NCBI RefSeq assembly: GCF_042643355.1
Contig: NZ_JBHRSS010000006.1
Span: 1 to 64,000, forward strand
DNA length: 64,000 nucleotides
Source: Salinisphaera aquimarina
GTDB taxonomy: Bacteria > Pseudomonadota > Gammaproteobacteria > Nevskiales > Salinisphaeraceae
Direction: 5' to 3'
Below the pieces are notes generated by a model. That model was not told where the DNA came from and ran no database searches. It saw only the letters and a program-made list of their open reading frames with translations. Both the position numbers and the translations under genes were made by a program. This document shows, piece by piece, positions 8,625 through 16,846 of the stretch; the stretch's first letter is position 1, and every line of letters begins with the position of its first letter.

Positions 8625-9611
8625 TTACTGACAGGCCGAATCGAGTGCCTTGAATTTCTCCACGACGCCGGGATGATCCGCGTCGAAACGATCGATGACC
8701 GGCTGCATCTTGTCGCGCCAGCGCTGGATCTCAGCGTCATCGGCGACGGTATAGGTGGAGCCCTTGGACTCCATCTCCTCGATGAGCTTCTGGTCCTTCT
8801 TGACCGTCGACGTCCACTGGTCGTCGGCGATATCCTCAACGCTGTTACGCACAATGGCGGCGTCCTTGTCACTCAGCGCGTCGAACCAGCCCTTGTCCAC
8901 GACCACGGCATAGGTCGCCAGTTCGAAACCCGGCACATAGAAGCCGTACTGTGCCGACGTGCCCAGCATGTCGGCCCAGCCCGCTGCGGAACTCAAGACA
9001 CCATCGATAGTGCCCTGCGCCAGGGCCGTACTCATTTCCGAAGCCGCCATCGAGATCGGGTTGGCGCCGGTAGCCTGCATGGTGGCCAGATAGACCTTGC
9101 CGCCGATAACACGGACCTTGACGCCATGCATGTCCTGCAGGCTGTCGATGTTCTTGTCACCGAACAGGAAGATGAGGTCGGCGGCCCTGAGCAGCGTCAG
9201 CACCTTGAGATTGCGCTTGTCGACGAACGAGGTCAGCAGGTCCGATACCTGCTGGCGATAGCAGGCCTTCTGCATATCCGCCGTCTTGAGCGTGAACGGC
9301 AGACTCAGCACACCCGCACGCTGGTCAATGGTTTCCAGCCGAACGGATACCGGCCAGACCATCTGAACCGCCCCCGTGCCCAGCGCAGCAAGCGCGTCCT
9401 GATCGCTATAGATCTGGCCCGAAGGGAAGACGATCGGATTGATCTCACCGTCGGTCTTTTTCTTGATCGCTTCACCGACCTCCTTCATGTACTGCGTCTT
9501 CCAGTGCGAGGTGGCGACTTCGTTGGTCATGACCATGTCGGTCGCCGATGCCGTCTGTACGACGGTCAGCAACAGGGCCATGAGAATCATTCTTTTAGCA
9601 GTGTTGTACAT
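8625..9611 (-). CDS. dctP: TRAP transporter substrate-binding protein (DctP family)
   Basis: The 328-residue protein starts with a cleavable signal peptide (MYNTAKRMILMALLLTVVQT, cleavage probably after SASA). The mature part shows DctP motifs: FPSGQIYSDQDALAALGTGAVQM near residue 62 and GVKVRVIGGKVYLATMQATGANP near 155, followed by MAASEMSTALAQGTIDG, the segment around the conserved substrate region of TRAP binding proteins. It captures the carboxylate in the periplasm and delivers it to DctQM. It is the second gene of the operon, behind maoC. Confidence 0.93.
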   Translation of the reverse strand: MYNTAKRMILMALLLTVVQTASATDMVMTNEVATSHWKTQYMKEVGEAIKKKTDGEINPIVFPSGQIYSDQDALAALGTGAVQMVWPVSVRLETIDQRAGVLSLPFTLKTADMQKACYRQQVSDLLTSFVDKRNLKVLTLLRAADLIFLFGDKNIDSLQDMHGVKVRVIGGKVYLATMQATGANPISMAASEMSTALAQGTIDGVLSSAAGWADMLGTSAQYGFYVPGFELATYAVVVDKGWFDALSDKDAAIVRNSVEDIADDQWTSTVKKDQKLIEEMESKGSTYTVADDAEIQRWRDKMQPVIDRFDADHPGVVEKFKALDSACQ

Positions 9612-9643
9612 CCTGTTATCTCCTCAGGGTTTTCTTATCTGAA

Positions 9644-10132
9644 TCAATCGTCGACTGCATGGCCCTTCTTGGGTATCAACGACGACCGTTCGAATGTGAG
9701 AAAGACGGTTCCGTCTTCCTTGATGCCCGTGGTCTGGGTGACCACGATGCCCTGAGTCGGACGCGACTTTGATTCGCGCTTGCTCAGAACTTTTGTCTCG
9801 GCGTAAATGGTGTCGCCCGGGAATACCGGTGCGGTGAGCTTGATCTCGTTCCAACCGAGATTGGCAATGGCCTTGCCACTGACATCACCGACCGTCATGC
9901 CCAGAACCATCGCCAGCGTCAGGCCACTGTTGACCAGATTGTTGCCGAACTCGCTGGCGCGGCCGTAGGAGGCATCGCAGTGCATCGGGTGGTTATTCAA
10001 CGTGAGCAGCGAAAAGTGGATGTTGTCGGTCTCGGTGATCGTGCGGCCGGGCCGGTGCTCGTAGATATCGCCGACGTTCATCTCGTCGTAGTAACGACCG
10101 ATCTGCTGACGCTGTCTGTTTTCCTCACTCAT
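9644..10132 (-). CDS. MaoC-like hotdog-fold acyl-CoA hydratase (first gene of the catabolic operon)
   Basis: The 162-residue protein is a single-domain R-hydratase/MaoC hotdog. The catalytic-region motif appears as NNHPMHCD at residues 46-53 (family pattern N-P-x-H-x-D), followed by GRASEFGNNLVNSGLTLAM. The start MSEENRQ is preceded by AAAGGAG; longer in-frame starts lack a site. It would hydrate an enoyl-CoA; with a CoA transferase and CitE lyase in the same operon, mesaconyl- or itaconyl-CoA hydratase is the likely role, as in known itaconate (ict-ich-ccl) and mesaconate pathways. Its leader runs to the promoter at 10245-10271. Confidence 0.85.
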   Translation of the reverse strand: MSEENRQRQQIGRYYDEMNVGDIYEHRPGRTITETDNIHFSLLTLNNHPMHCDASYGRASEFGNNLVNSGLTLAMVLGMTVGDVSGKAIANLGWNEIKLTAPVFPGDTIYAETKVLSKRESKSRPTQGIVVTQTTGIKEDGTVFLTFERSSLIPKKGHAVDD

Positions 10133-10231
10133 GCGATGACTGCTCCTTTGTTTGTATGCGACTTCGTCCGGTGCCGCCGTGCACCCGGCTTGGGCGACCC
10201 GCGGACACATCGGCGCATGGCTATTTGTACG

Positions 10232-10245
10232 TTTGTCCGGACAAA
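10232..10245. promoter_or_regulatory. Perfect 14-bp palindrome, candidate GntR-regulator operator
   Basis: TTTGTCCGGACAAA reads identically on both strands. It begins at the -10 element of the operon promoter and covers the presumed start of transcription, where a bound repressor would block initiation. An additional half-site TTTGTAC lies next to it at 10224-10230. The operon's own GntR/UTRA regulator (2165-2938) is the natural partner. The match to a regulator is inferred; the palindrome itself is seen. Confidence 0.6.
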
Positions 10246-10271
10246 TTAAATTGCGATACGGCTGCTGTCAA
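10245..10271 (-). promoter_or_regulatory. Sigma-70-type promoter for the maoC-dctPQM-...-citE operon
   Basis: On the minus strand a consensus -35 TTGACA (10271-10266) is followed, after 15 bp, by TTTAAT (10250-10245), a five-of-six match to TATAAT. The 15-bp spacing is shorter than the optimal 17. It lies about 115 bp upstream of the maoC start and directly abuts the palindrome at 10232-10245. No other good promoter was seen between here and maoC. Confidence 0.55.
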
Positions 10272-10990
10272 CAAAAATGACCGACAGAGCCTCCACGGCA
10301 CATGCCTGGAATGGATCTAGTCGCTTGAACAATGGAGGGTTCAACAGTGGAAGGACGCAGCACTCGCCCCTAGCCACAAGCACGAGCCGCACGCGTCTCG
10401 ACGCAGTTCGGCGCCAATCGGCTCTACTAATACAGTGGCCAACCGTGCTCACGCAGCCGGGTGGTCGAACGCCCACGATGCATGGCTTGGCGCAGGTAGT
10501 ACCGCAGCGCCTGCCACGCGCTGAATACAGCATCGCCACTTCGGAGAGTGGCGTCGGCCACGCGGCGGTGATTGCCTGTAGCCACGTGGTGGTCACGATT
10601 CCAGCCTCAACCACCGAACATCCGGCTGTCGGCGCTGTTTCGTCTGCCTCAATTGGGTTTGATACGCCGTATCGGCTGCCCGTCCCGGGTTCCTTCAACT
10701 GGGCGGAGTCCCTGTATGCTGCTGCCCCACGACACCGGGCCACCACACAATCGGCCGGCAATGTTCTGCCAGGCGCCGGGCGCGGCTAGCGAGCTGTGCC
10801 TCGTCGGGCAAACTCCCGCTCGATCGCTTCGGGAGATCATCGGCCGGACACCAGTGTGGGTGCTGAACGGGCTGCGAGTCGTCCAGACCCGGGAGTGGAG
10901 TATCGGTTGCCGACCATCACGCCCGTCACCCCAACCCCGTGCCCCGGATACCGGCGGATCGCAATCGACGCCATGGAAAGTCACAGGCAT
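10272..10990. other. Gene-poor region of about 720 bp, no recognisable gene
   Basis: Open frames of 100-170 codons exist on both strands, but their translations are rich in Arg, Pro, Ser and Cys and match no family I recognise. A minus-strand frame around 10610-10430 reads with a protein-like composition (for example AWQALRYYLRQAMHRG) but is closed by stops on both sides, as expected of a decayed gene. I see no tRNA, repeat array or insertion-sequence end. It separates the catabolic operon from tRNA-Ala. Confidence 0.4.
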
Positions 10991-11025
10991 AAAAAAGCCC
11001 GACAGCGCCAGGCTGATCGGGCTTC
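10991..11025 (-). terminator. Rho-independent terminator of tRNA-Ala
   Basis: On the minus strand the stem AAGCCCGA / TCGGGCTT closes a GC-rich loop and is followed by a run of T residues. It lies 25 bp past the 3' end of tRNA-Ala. Confidence 0.85.
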
Positions 11026-11049
11026 TTGGGATCACTTAAGACCCTGTCG

Positions 11050-11125
<76 letters not shown>

Positions 11126-11174
11126 GTGTTTTTGCCCGTCTGGTGACGCGCGAGCGGCGTATGATAGCAGGCTT

Positions 11175-11909
11175 ATGTCTGTTGCCAACCCCCCGCCGAC
11201 CGTAGCGCGCAAATCCATGCCTGGAGAAGGTATCGGGCTGTTGATTTTCGCCAAGGCCCCCGAGCCGGGCCGTTGCAAGACACGTCTGGCGCGCCGTTGC
11301 GGTAACCGCCGCGCGGCCCGTCTGTATCGGGCCATGCTCGAAAACGCCGTGGCGAGCGCCAGGCAGCAGTTCTCCGGGTATATCGCGCTGCTGTGCGCAC
11401 CGGATATCCGTCATCCCTTCTTCAAGCGGCTGGCGCGTCGTTACGACCTCCACCTCGTTCGCCAGGCACGCGGTGACCTCGGCGAACGCATGCAACGCGG
11501 CGCCCACCAGGGCCTGCGCGATCACAGCCGTATCGTGCTGATGGGCAGCGATCAGCCGGCGCTGGACGACGATTGGCTGGCGCAGGCGCACGACGCGCTG
11601 GGCGACGAGCACAGCGCCTGGCTCGCGCCGACACACGACGGCGGCTACTGGGCGATCGGACTGCGGCGCAGCGAGCCGCGCTTGTTTCGCGGGCCGCACT
11701 GGAGCACGCCGCGGGTGGCAGGCAAGACGATGCAACGCATGCGGGCGCTGAATCTGGATCACACGACGTTCGCCACCCGTCGCGACGTCGACGAGTGGCG
11801 CGACTGGAAGACGCTCAGCCCATGCCTGCGTGCCAGGCTGGCACGCGCTGCGGTGATGCCCGGCGTTGCCGGCCCAGGCGGCGCCGGATCTTTCAGCCGG
11901 CGTCGTTAG
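11175..11909 (+). CDS. DUF2064 / TIGR04282 family glycosyltransferase-like protein
   Basis: The 244-residue protein matches the DUF2064 family of nucleotide-sugar-transferase-like folds, named for members near arsenosugar genes. Motifs are LLIFAKAPEPGRCKTRLA (residues 23-40, the nucleotide-binding loop), the MGSDQPAL metal-site region near 123, and THDGGYWAIGL near 154. Real activity of most members is unproven and no arsenic genes are nearby. The last 17 bp overlap, tail to tail, the 3' end of the convergent M14 peptidase gene. An alternative start is the second Met (residue 15), nearer the fold. Confidence 0.82.
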   Translation: MSVANPPPTVARKSMPGEGIGLLIFAKAPEPGRCKTRLARRCGNRRAARLYRAMLENAVASARQQFSGYIALLCAPDIRHPFFKRLARRYDLHLVRQARGDLGERMQRGAHQGLRDHSRIVLMGSDQPALDDDWLAQAHDALGDEHSAWLAPTHDGGYWAIGLRRSEPRLFRGPHWSTPRVAGKTMQRMRALNLDHTTFATRRDVDEWRDWKTLSPCLRARLARAAVMPGVAGPGGAGSFSRRR

Positions 11910-13167
11910 ACGTGTTCACCTTGGCCTGACGCACGTTACGGAAATACCGGTCGAGCCAGTTGTTCAGATCCGCCCACATCTGCTGGACTTCCGCCTCGGC
12001 CGGCGGCTCATTGGCGTCGTTGAGCTCGACCGTGATGACCGGAATGCCACGCATATGCGAGGCGAAATTACCGAGCGAACCCGGATAGACGCCGAGCCGA
12101 TGCAGATTCAGGCGGCCCAGCTTCTGGGGCGGCGGGAACTCGCCGTCATAGTCGAGCACGCCGTAGGGGGCATGCAGGGAAATGATGACATTGGGTTTGA
12201 ACTTGCCGATTTCGTCGGCCAGCCAGCGGTTCTCGGGTTCGCTGCCCGCGCTCTCGCCCGGGAAACGGCGTTTCTCGAAGCCGACCCGGCGCCAGTAATC
12301 GCGCGATTCCTTGGCCCAGCCCGTCGTCGGCAGATTCCGGTTGAGATCCACGCCGTTGGCATTCACGCGCGTCGCCGGACTGTGCAAGGCGCCATCCGGG
12401 TTCAACGTCGGCACGACGTTCCACTCGTAGTTCGTGCCGTTGCTGGCCATCAGCTTGATCCAGCTGAACGCGGTCGCGATGGAACTGGGTTCGTCGCCGT
12501 GGGTCGCGCTGATCAGCAGCACCCGGCCTTGCGCGGGTCGGGACGTAGCCGGGATATCGCCCACGATCATGGGGCGGCCGTCGACCGAGCGGTGACCGGT
12601 GTCCTTGAACGCGCCTGTCATGCAATCGTCGGTGGAGACAGCGTCAACGTGCGCGACGAGTTCCTTGCACCAACCGGCTACCGACTCGCTCGGCGCCGAG
12701 CGGGCAAACGCGCTCGGCATGGGCACCAGGCCCTGTGCTCCGGCCAGTTTCACGCCGGGCATGAACGGCGTCTTGCCGGAGGTATCTTCGGGCTTGCGAG
12801 CAACGCCTGACTCATCAGGCGCCGATGCGCTTTCGGACGCGGCGACACTCTTGTCGCCGGCGGCGCCGGTTTCAATTCGGGTATCCGGCGACGATTTGAC
12901 GACCGTCTCGCTGTCGGCCGTCTCTTGCCGGGTCATGCCGGCGTCGGGCCGGGGCTGGCTGGAGTCGCTCGACTGCTCGGCGACCGTCGACGGCGCCTGG
13001 CCATCGGCTACCGGCGACCGGCTGTCACCGCCACCGGAAAAATAAGCAGTGACAAGAACCGCCACCATCGCCACCAGCGCCATGCTGGCGATCCAGCCGG
13101 CGATCAGTACGCGCGTATCCGATCCGCCGAACGCGTGCCCCTGGGGTTTGAAAGATCCGTTTGCCAT
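11893..13167 (-). CDS. Membrane-anchored M14-family zinc carboxypeptidase (MpaA-like)
   Basis: The 424-residue protein has one transmembrane helix (about residues 20-43), a long Ser/Ala/Asp-rich low-complexity linker (about 44-130) and an M14 metallopeptidase domain. Zinc ligands are H223 and E226 in ATHGDEP and H332 in SLHAPYG. NPDG (256-259), NANGVDLNRN (269-278) and the catalytic Glu381 in VITVELND complete the set. This points to a periplasmic enzyme trimming murein peptides, as MpaA does, although MpaA itself is cytoplasmic. The start MANGSFKP was chosen because it lies just after the upstream gene's stop; an ATG 26 codons upstream overlaps that gene. Confidence 0.82.
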   Translation of the reverse strand: MANGSFKPQGHAFGGSDTRVLIAGWIASMALVAMVAVLVTAYFSGGGDSRSPVADGQAPSTVAEQSSDSSQPRPDAGMTRQETADSETVVKSSPDTRIETGAAGDKSVAASESASAPDESGVARKPEDTSGKTPFMPGVKLAGAQGLVPMPSAFARSAPSESVAGWCKELVAHVDAVSTDDCMTGAFKDTGHRSVDGRPMIVGDIPATSRPAQGRVLLISATHGDEPSSIATAFSWIKLMASNGTNYEWNVVPTLNPDGALHSPATRVNANGVDLNRNLPTTGWAKESRDYWRRVGFEKRRFPGESAGSEPENRWLADEIGKFKPNVIISLHAPYGVLDYDGEFPPPQKLGRLNLHRLGVYPGSLGNFASHMRGIPVITVELNDANEPPAEAEVQQMWADLNNWLDRYFRNVRQAKVNTSNDAG

Positions 13168-13174
13168 GGTTTGT

Positions 13175-13915
13175 TCAGCCGTGCAGGCTTTGCGCGGTCG
13201 CGGTGTCTTCCGCAAGCGCGTCGGTGAGGAAATGGTAGGCGTCATCGACGGAATTAGCGGTGTAGAACAGATCCACGTCGGTTTCGGAGATGAGACCCAG
13301 TTCCACGAACACGTCGAAGTTGATCAGTCGGCTCCAGAAATCCTTGCCATAGAGTACCACCGGTATGCGCGGTTGCTTGCCGGTCTGGATAAGCGTGAGC
13401 ATTTCGAACAGCTCGTCCATGGTGCCAAAGCCACCCGGAAAAATGATCAACGCCTTGGCGACGTTCATGAACCAGAACTTGCGCATGAAGAAGTAGTGGA
13501 AATCGAAGTTCAGGGCATCGCTGATATAGGCGTTGCTGCCCTGCTCGTGCGGCAACTCGATGTTGTAGCCCATCGACAACTCGCGGTTGACGTCCGCCGC
13601 ACCGCGATTGGCCGCTTCCATGATGCCCGGGCCACCGCCGGTACAGACATAGTAGTGCTCGTCGTCGGCATGACTGTCCATAGTCCAGCGCGTCATGCGG
13701 GCAGCCAGCTCGCGTGCCTGGGCATAAAAATCGACCGAATCGTCGACCGGATCCGGGCCGTGCGGTTTCAGGCGGGCCGAGCCCCAGAAGATCAACGCCC
13801 GGTGGACATTCAATCGGGACAGGCGCTCGCGCGGCTCGATGTATTCGGATAGCAGGCGCAGCGGCCGCGCCTCTTCGCCGAGCATGAACTCGGCGTCGTT
13901 GTAGGCCTTGGTCAT
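13175..13915 (-). CDS. LOG family protein (TIGR00730; nucleotide 5'-monophosphate nucleosidase type)
   Basis: The 246-residue Rossmann-fold protein carries both LOG signatures: GGGPGIMEAANRGA (residues 93-106) and PGGFGTMDE (160-168). Family members hydrolyse nucleoside 5'-monophosphates or cytokinin ribotides to base and ribose 5-phosphate. The protein is longer than minimal LOG proteins (about 190 residues) at its N terminus. It is 7 bp upstream of the M14 peptidase gene, so the two are probably co-transcribed, although no functional link is evident. Confidence 0.88.
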   Translation of the reverse strand: MTKAYNDAEFMLGEEARPLRLLSEYIEPRERLSRLNVHRALIFWGSARLKPHGPDPVDDSVDFYAQARELAARMTRWTMDSHADDEHYYVCTGGGPGIMEAANRGAADVNRELSMGYNIELPHEQGSNAYISDALNFDFHYFFMRKFWFMNVAKALIIFPGGFGTMDELFEMLTLIQTGKQPRIPVVLYGKDFWSRLINFDVFVELGLISETDVDLFYTANSVDDAYHFLTDALAEDTATAQSLHG

Positions 13916-14033
13916 TAGAATCCCGTTGAAAACGAATCGATGCGTGCCATGTCCGGCGCCCGCGCAAGTATATCAGCGCCTGTGTCATGAAAAAGTCGGC
14001 CGCTGCGGGCGTTTATTTATCTTTCAAACGATG

Positions 14034-14062
14034 GTTGAATTGTTGGTCGTCGATACCTATTA
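14034..14062 (+). promoter_or_regulatory. Possible heat-shock (sigma-32) promoter of clpB
   Basis: GTTGAAT (14034-14040) and CCTATTA (14056-14062), 15 bp apart, resemble the sigma-32 elements CTTGAAA and CCCCATNT only partly. The position, about 65 bp before clpB, is right for a gene that is normally heat-inducible. Confidence 0.25.
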
Positions 14063-14128
14063 ACTATCGCATGATGATGCAGCCATGGTCGGCTGCCACG
14101 AAAGAATGGAATCAGAGGGATTGCCAAC

Positions 14129-16717
14129 ATGCGAATGGACAAACTGACCAGCAAGTTTCAACAGGCGCTCGCCGACGCCCAGAGCCTGGCGGTCGGCCGG
14201 GACCACAACGAAATCCAGCCGTTGCACGTACTGCTGGCGCTGCTGGACGCAGACGGGGGCACGGTGCGCCCGCTGCTCGATGGCGCCGGTTTGAACGTCA
14301 AGGAAATCCGCAATCAGCTGCTCAAGGCGCTGGATCGGTTGCCGACCGTCGGCCAGGCCACCGGTGACGTGAACCCGAGCCAGGCGCTGGTGCGCACGCT
14401 CAACCTCACCGACAAGCTCGCCCAGAAACGCGGCGATGCGTTCGTCTCCAGCGAACTGTTCGTTCTCGCCGTGCTCGAGGACAAATCCGAAGCCGGCACG
14501 ATACTCAAGAACGCGGGTGCGACCCGCGACAATCTCGGCAAACAGGTCGACACGATGCGCGGCGGCGAGAACGTCAATGACGCCAACGCCGAGGAACAGC
14601 GCGGCGCGCTCGACAAATACACCACCGATCTCACCGAGCGCGCCGAACAGGGCAAGCTCGATCCGGTGATCGGCCGCGACGAGGAAATCCGCCGCGTGAT
14701 CCAGGTGCTCTCGCGCCGCACGAAGAACAACCCGACGCTGGTCGGCGAGCCCGGCGTGGGCAAGACCGCAATCGTAGAAGGGCTGGCGCAGCGTATCGTC
14801 AACGGCGAAGTGCCGGAATCGCTGCGCGACAAGCGCGTGCTGGTGCTCGACCTGGCCGCGATGATCGCCGGCGCCAAGTATCGCGGCGAGTTCGAGGATC
14901 GCCTCAAGGGCGTGCTATCCGACCTGTCCAAGCAGGAAGGCCGCATCATCCTGTTCATCGACGAGATTCATACCCTGGTCGGCGCCGGCAAGGCCGAGGG
15001 CTCGATGGACGCGGGCAACATGCTCAAGCCGGCGCTCGCCCGCGGCGAGCTGCACTGCATCGGGGCGACCACGCTCAACGAGTATCGCGAGAACATCGAA
15101 AAGGATGCCGCGCTGGAACGCCGTTTCCAGAAAGTGATGGTCGACGAGCCCGATCTGGAAGACACCATCGCCATCCTGCGCGGGCTCAAGGAACGCTACG
15201 AGGTCCACCACGGTGTAGACATCACCGACGGCGCGATCATCGCCGCGGCCAAGCTGTCGCAGCGCTATATCACCGACCGCAAGCTGCCCGACAAGGCCAT
15301 CGACCTGATCGACGAAGCCGCCTCCAAGATTCGTATCGAGATCGACTCCAAGCCGGAAGAACTCGACCGCCTCGACCGGCGCCTGATTCAGCTCAAGATC
15401 GAAAAACAGGCGTTATCCAAGGAGTCGGATGCCGGCTCGAAAGCACGGCTGGAAAAACTCGACGGCGAAATCGACGAACTGGAACGCGAATACTCGGACC
15501 TGGAAGAGATATGGAAAGCCGAGAAAGCGACCGTCGCCGGTGCCGCCAACAAGCGCGAGGAACTCGACCTCGCCAAGCGTGAAATGGAAGCTGCACGCCG
15601 CGCCAACGACTTCGACCGCATGGCGGAGTTGCAGTACGGCCGGATTCCGCAGCTTGAGCGCGAATTGGCCGAGGCCCAGGCCGCCGAGGAGAAACCGGTG
15701 GCCAATCGGCTGCTGCGCAACAACGTCACCGACGAGGAAGTCGCCGAGATCGTGTCGCGCTGGACCGGTATTCCGGTCACCCGCATGCTCGAAGCCGAGC
15801 GCGACAAGCTGCTGCGCATGGAGGATTCACTGCACGAACGCGTGATCGGCCAGAACGAGGCCGTGTCCGCCGTTTCCGATGCGATTCGTCGCTCCAGATC
15901 GGGCCTGTCGGACCCGAACCGGCCGATCGGCTCGTTCCTGTTCCTCGGCCCGACCGGCGTGGGCAAGACCGAGCTGTGCAAGGCCATCGCCACCTTCCTG
16001 TTCGACACCGAGGACGCCATGGTGCGTATCGACATGTCGGAGTTCATGGAACGCCATTCGGTGGCACGACTGATCGGCGCCCCGCCCGGCTATGTCGGCT
16101 ATGAACAGGGCGGCTATCTCACTGAAGCCGTGCGGCGCAAACCTTATTCCGTGATCCTGCTCGACGAGGTCGAGAAAGCGCATACGGATGTGTTCAACAT
16201 TCTGCTGCAGGTGCTCGACGACGGCCGCCTCACCGACGGTCACGGCCGCACGGTGGATTTCCGCAACACCGTGATCGTGATGACCTCGAACCTGGGCAGC
16301 CAGCTGATCCAGGAACTCGCCGGCGAGGAGAACTACGAGACCATGAAGGAATCGGTGATGGAAGTGGTGGCCAGCCAATTCCGGCCCGAGTTCATCAACC
16401 GCATCGACGAATCTGTGGTCTTCCATCCGTTGGCGCGAACCGAGATCCGCTCGATCGCACGTATCCAGATGCGCGAATTGCACGAGCGTCTGGCCGAACG
16501 CGAGCTCACCCTCGAGATCAGCGATACCGCTCTCGACAAGCTCGCCGAAGCCGGCTTCGACCCGGTCTATGGGGCGCGGCCGCTCAAGCGCTCGATCCAG
16601 ACGCTTGTCGAGAATCCACTGGCCAAGCGGATTCTGGCAGGTGAATTCATCGCCGGCGACACGGTGCGGGTCGACCTGGGCGATGACGCAGCCCTGCATT
16701 TCGACAAGGCGGCGTAA
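14129..16717 (+). CDS. clpB: ATP-dependent disaggregase ClpB (Hsp104 family)
   Basis: The full-length 862-residue AAA+ disaggregase works with DnaK to rescue aggregated proteins. It shows the N domain (MDKLTSKFQQALADAQ onward), the first Walker A GEPGVGKT near residue 206, a coiled-coil middle domain (about 410-525, rich in Lys/Glu heptads) that separates ClpB from ClpA, and the second Walker A GPTGVGKT near 610. The ending GARPLKRSIQ and a short C-terminal tail are normal. AGAGGGA precedes the first ATG; the Met two codons later is also possible. A GC-rich hairpin follows the stop. Confidence 0.97.
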   Translation: MRMDKLTSKFQQALADAQSLAVGRDHNEIQPLHVLLALLDADGGTVRPLLDGAGLNVKEIRNQLLKALDRLPTVGQATGDVNPSQALVRTLNLTDKLAQKRGDAFVSSELFVLAVLEDKSEAGTILKNAGATRDNLGKQVDTMRGGENVNDANAEEQRGALDKYTTDLTERAEQGKLDPVIGRDEEIRRVIQVLSRRTKNNPTLVGEPGVGKTAIVEGLAQRIVNGEVPESLRDKRVLVLDLAAMIAGAKYRGEFEDRLKGVLSDLSKQEGRIILFIDEIHTLVGAGKAEGSMDAGNMLKPALARGELHCIGATTLNEYRENIEKDAALERRFQKVMVDEPDLEDTIAILRGLKERYEVHHGVDITDGAIIAAAKLSQRYITDRKLPDKAIDLIDEAASKIRIEIDSKPEELDRLDRRLIQLKIEKQALSKESDAGSKARLEKLDGEIDELEREYSDLEEIWKAEKATVAGAANKREELDLAKREMEAARRANDFDRMAELQYGRIPQLERELAEAQAAEEKPVANRLLRNNVTDEEVAEIVSRWTGIPVTRMLEAERDKLLRMEDSLHERVIGQNEAVSAVSDAIRRSRSGLSDPNRPIGSFLFLGPTGVGKTELCKAIATFLFDTEDAMVRIDMSEFMERHSVARLIGAPPGYVGYEQGGYLTEAVRRKPYSVILLDEVEKAHTDVFNILLQVLDDGRLTDGHGRTVDFRNTVIVMTSNLGSQLIQELAGEENYETMKESVMEVVASQFRPEFINRIDESVVFHPLARTEIRSIARIQMRELHERLAERELTLEISDTALDKLAEAGFDPVYGARPLKRSIQTLVENPLAKRILAGEFIAGDTVRVDLGDDAALHFDKAA

Positions 16718-16731
16718 CCTGTCGTCCCCGC

Positions 16732-16772
16732 GGCCTTCGAACTCGCGGCATGAGCCGCGGGTTCGAGGGGCC
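16732..16772. repeat. GC-rich hairpin downstream of clpB
   Basis: The arms CTTCGAACTCGCGGC and GCCGCGGGTTCGAGG pair around a short ATGA loop with little mismatch. There is no T-run, so it is at best a factor-dependent or weak terminator between the convergent clpB and hydrolase genes. Confidence 0.5.
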
Positions 16773-16846
16773 GTGTAAATAGCGCGTCCATCGCGCCGAC
16801 ATATCTCGCCAGTCGATCATCCGAATGACCCGACACACCCATACGG

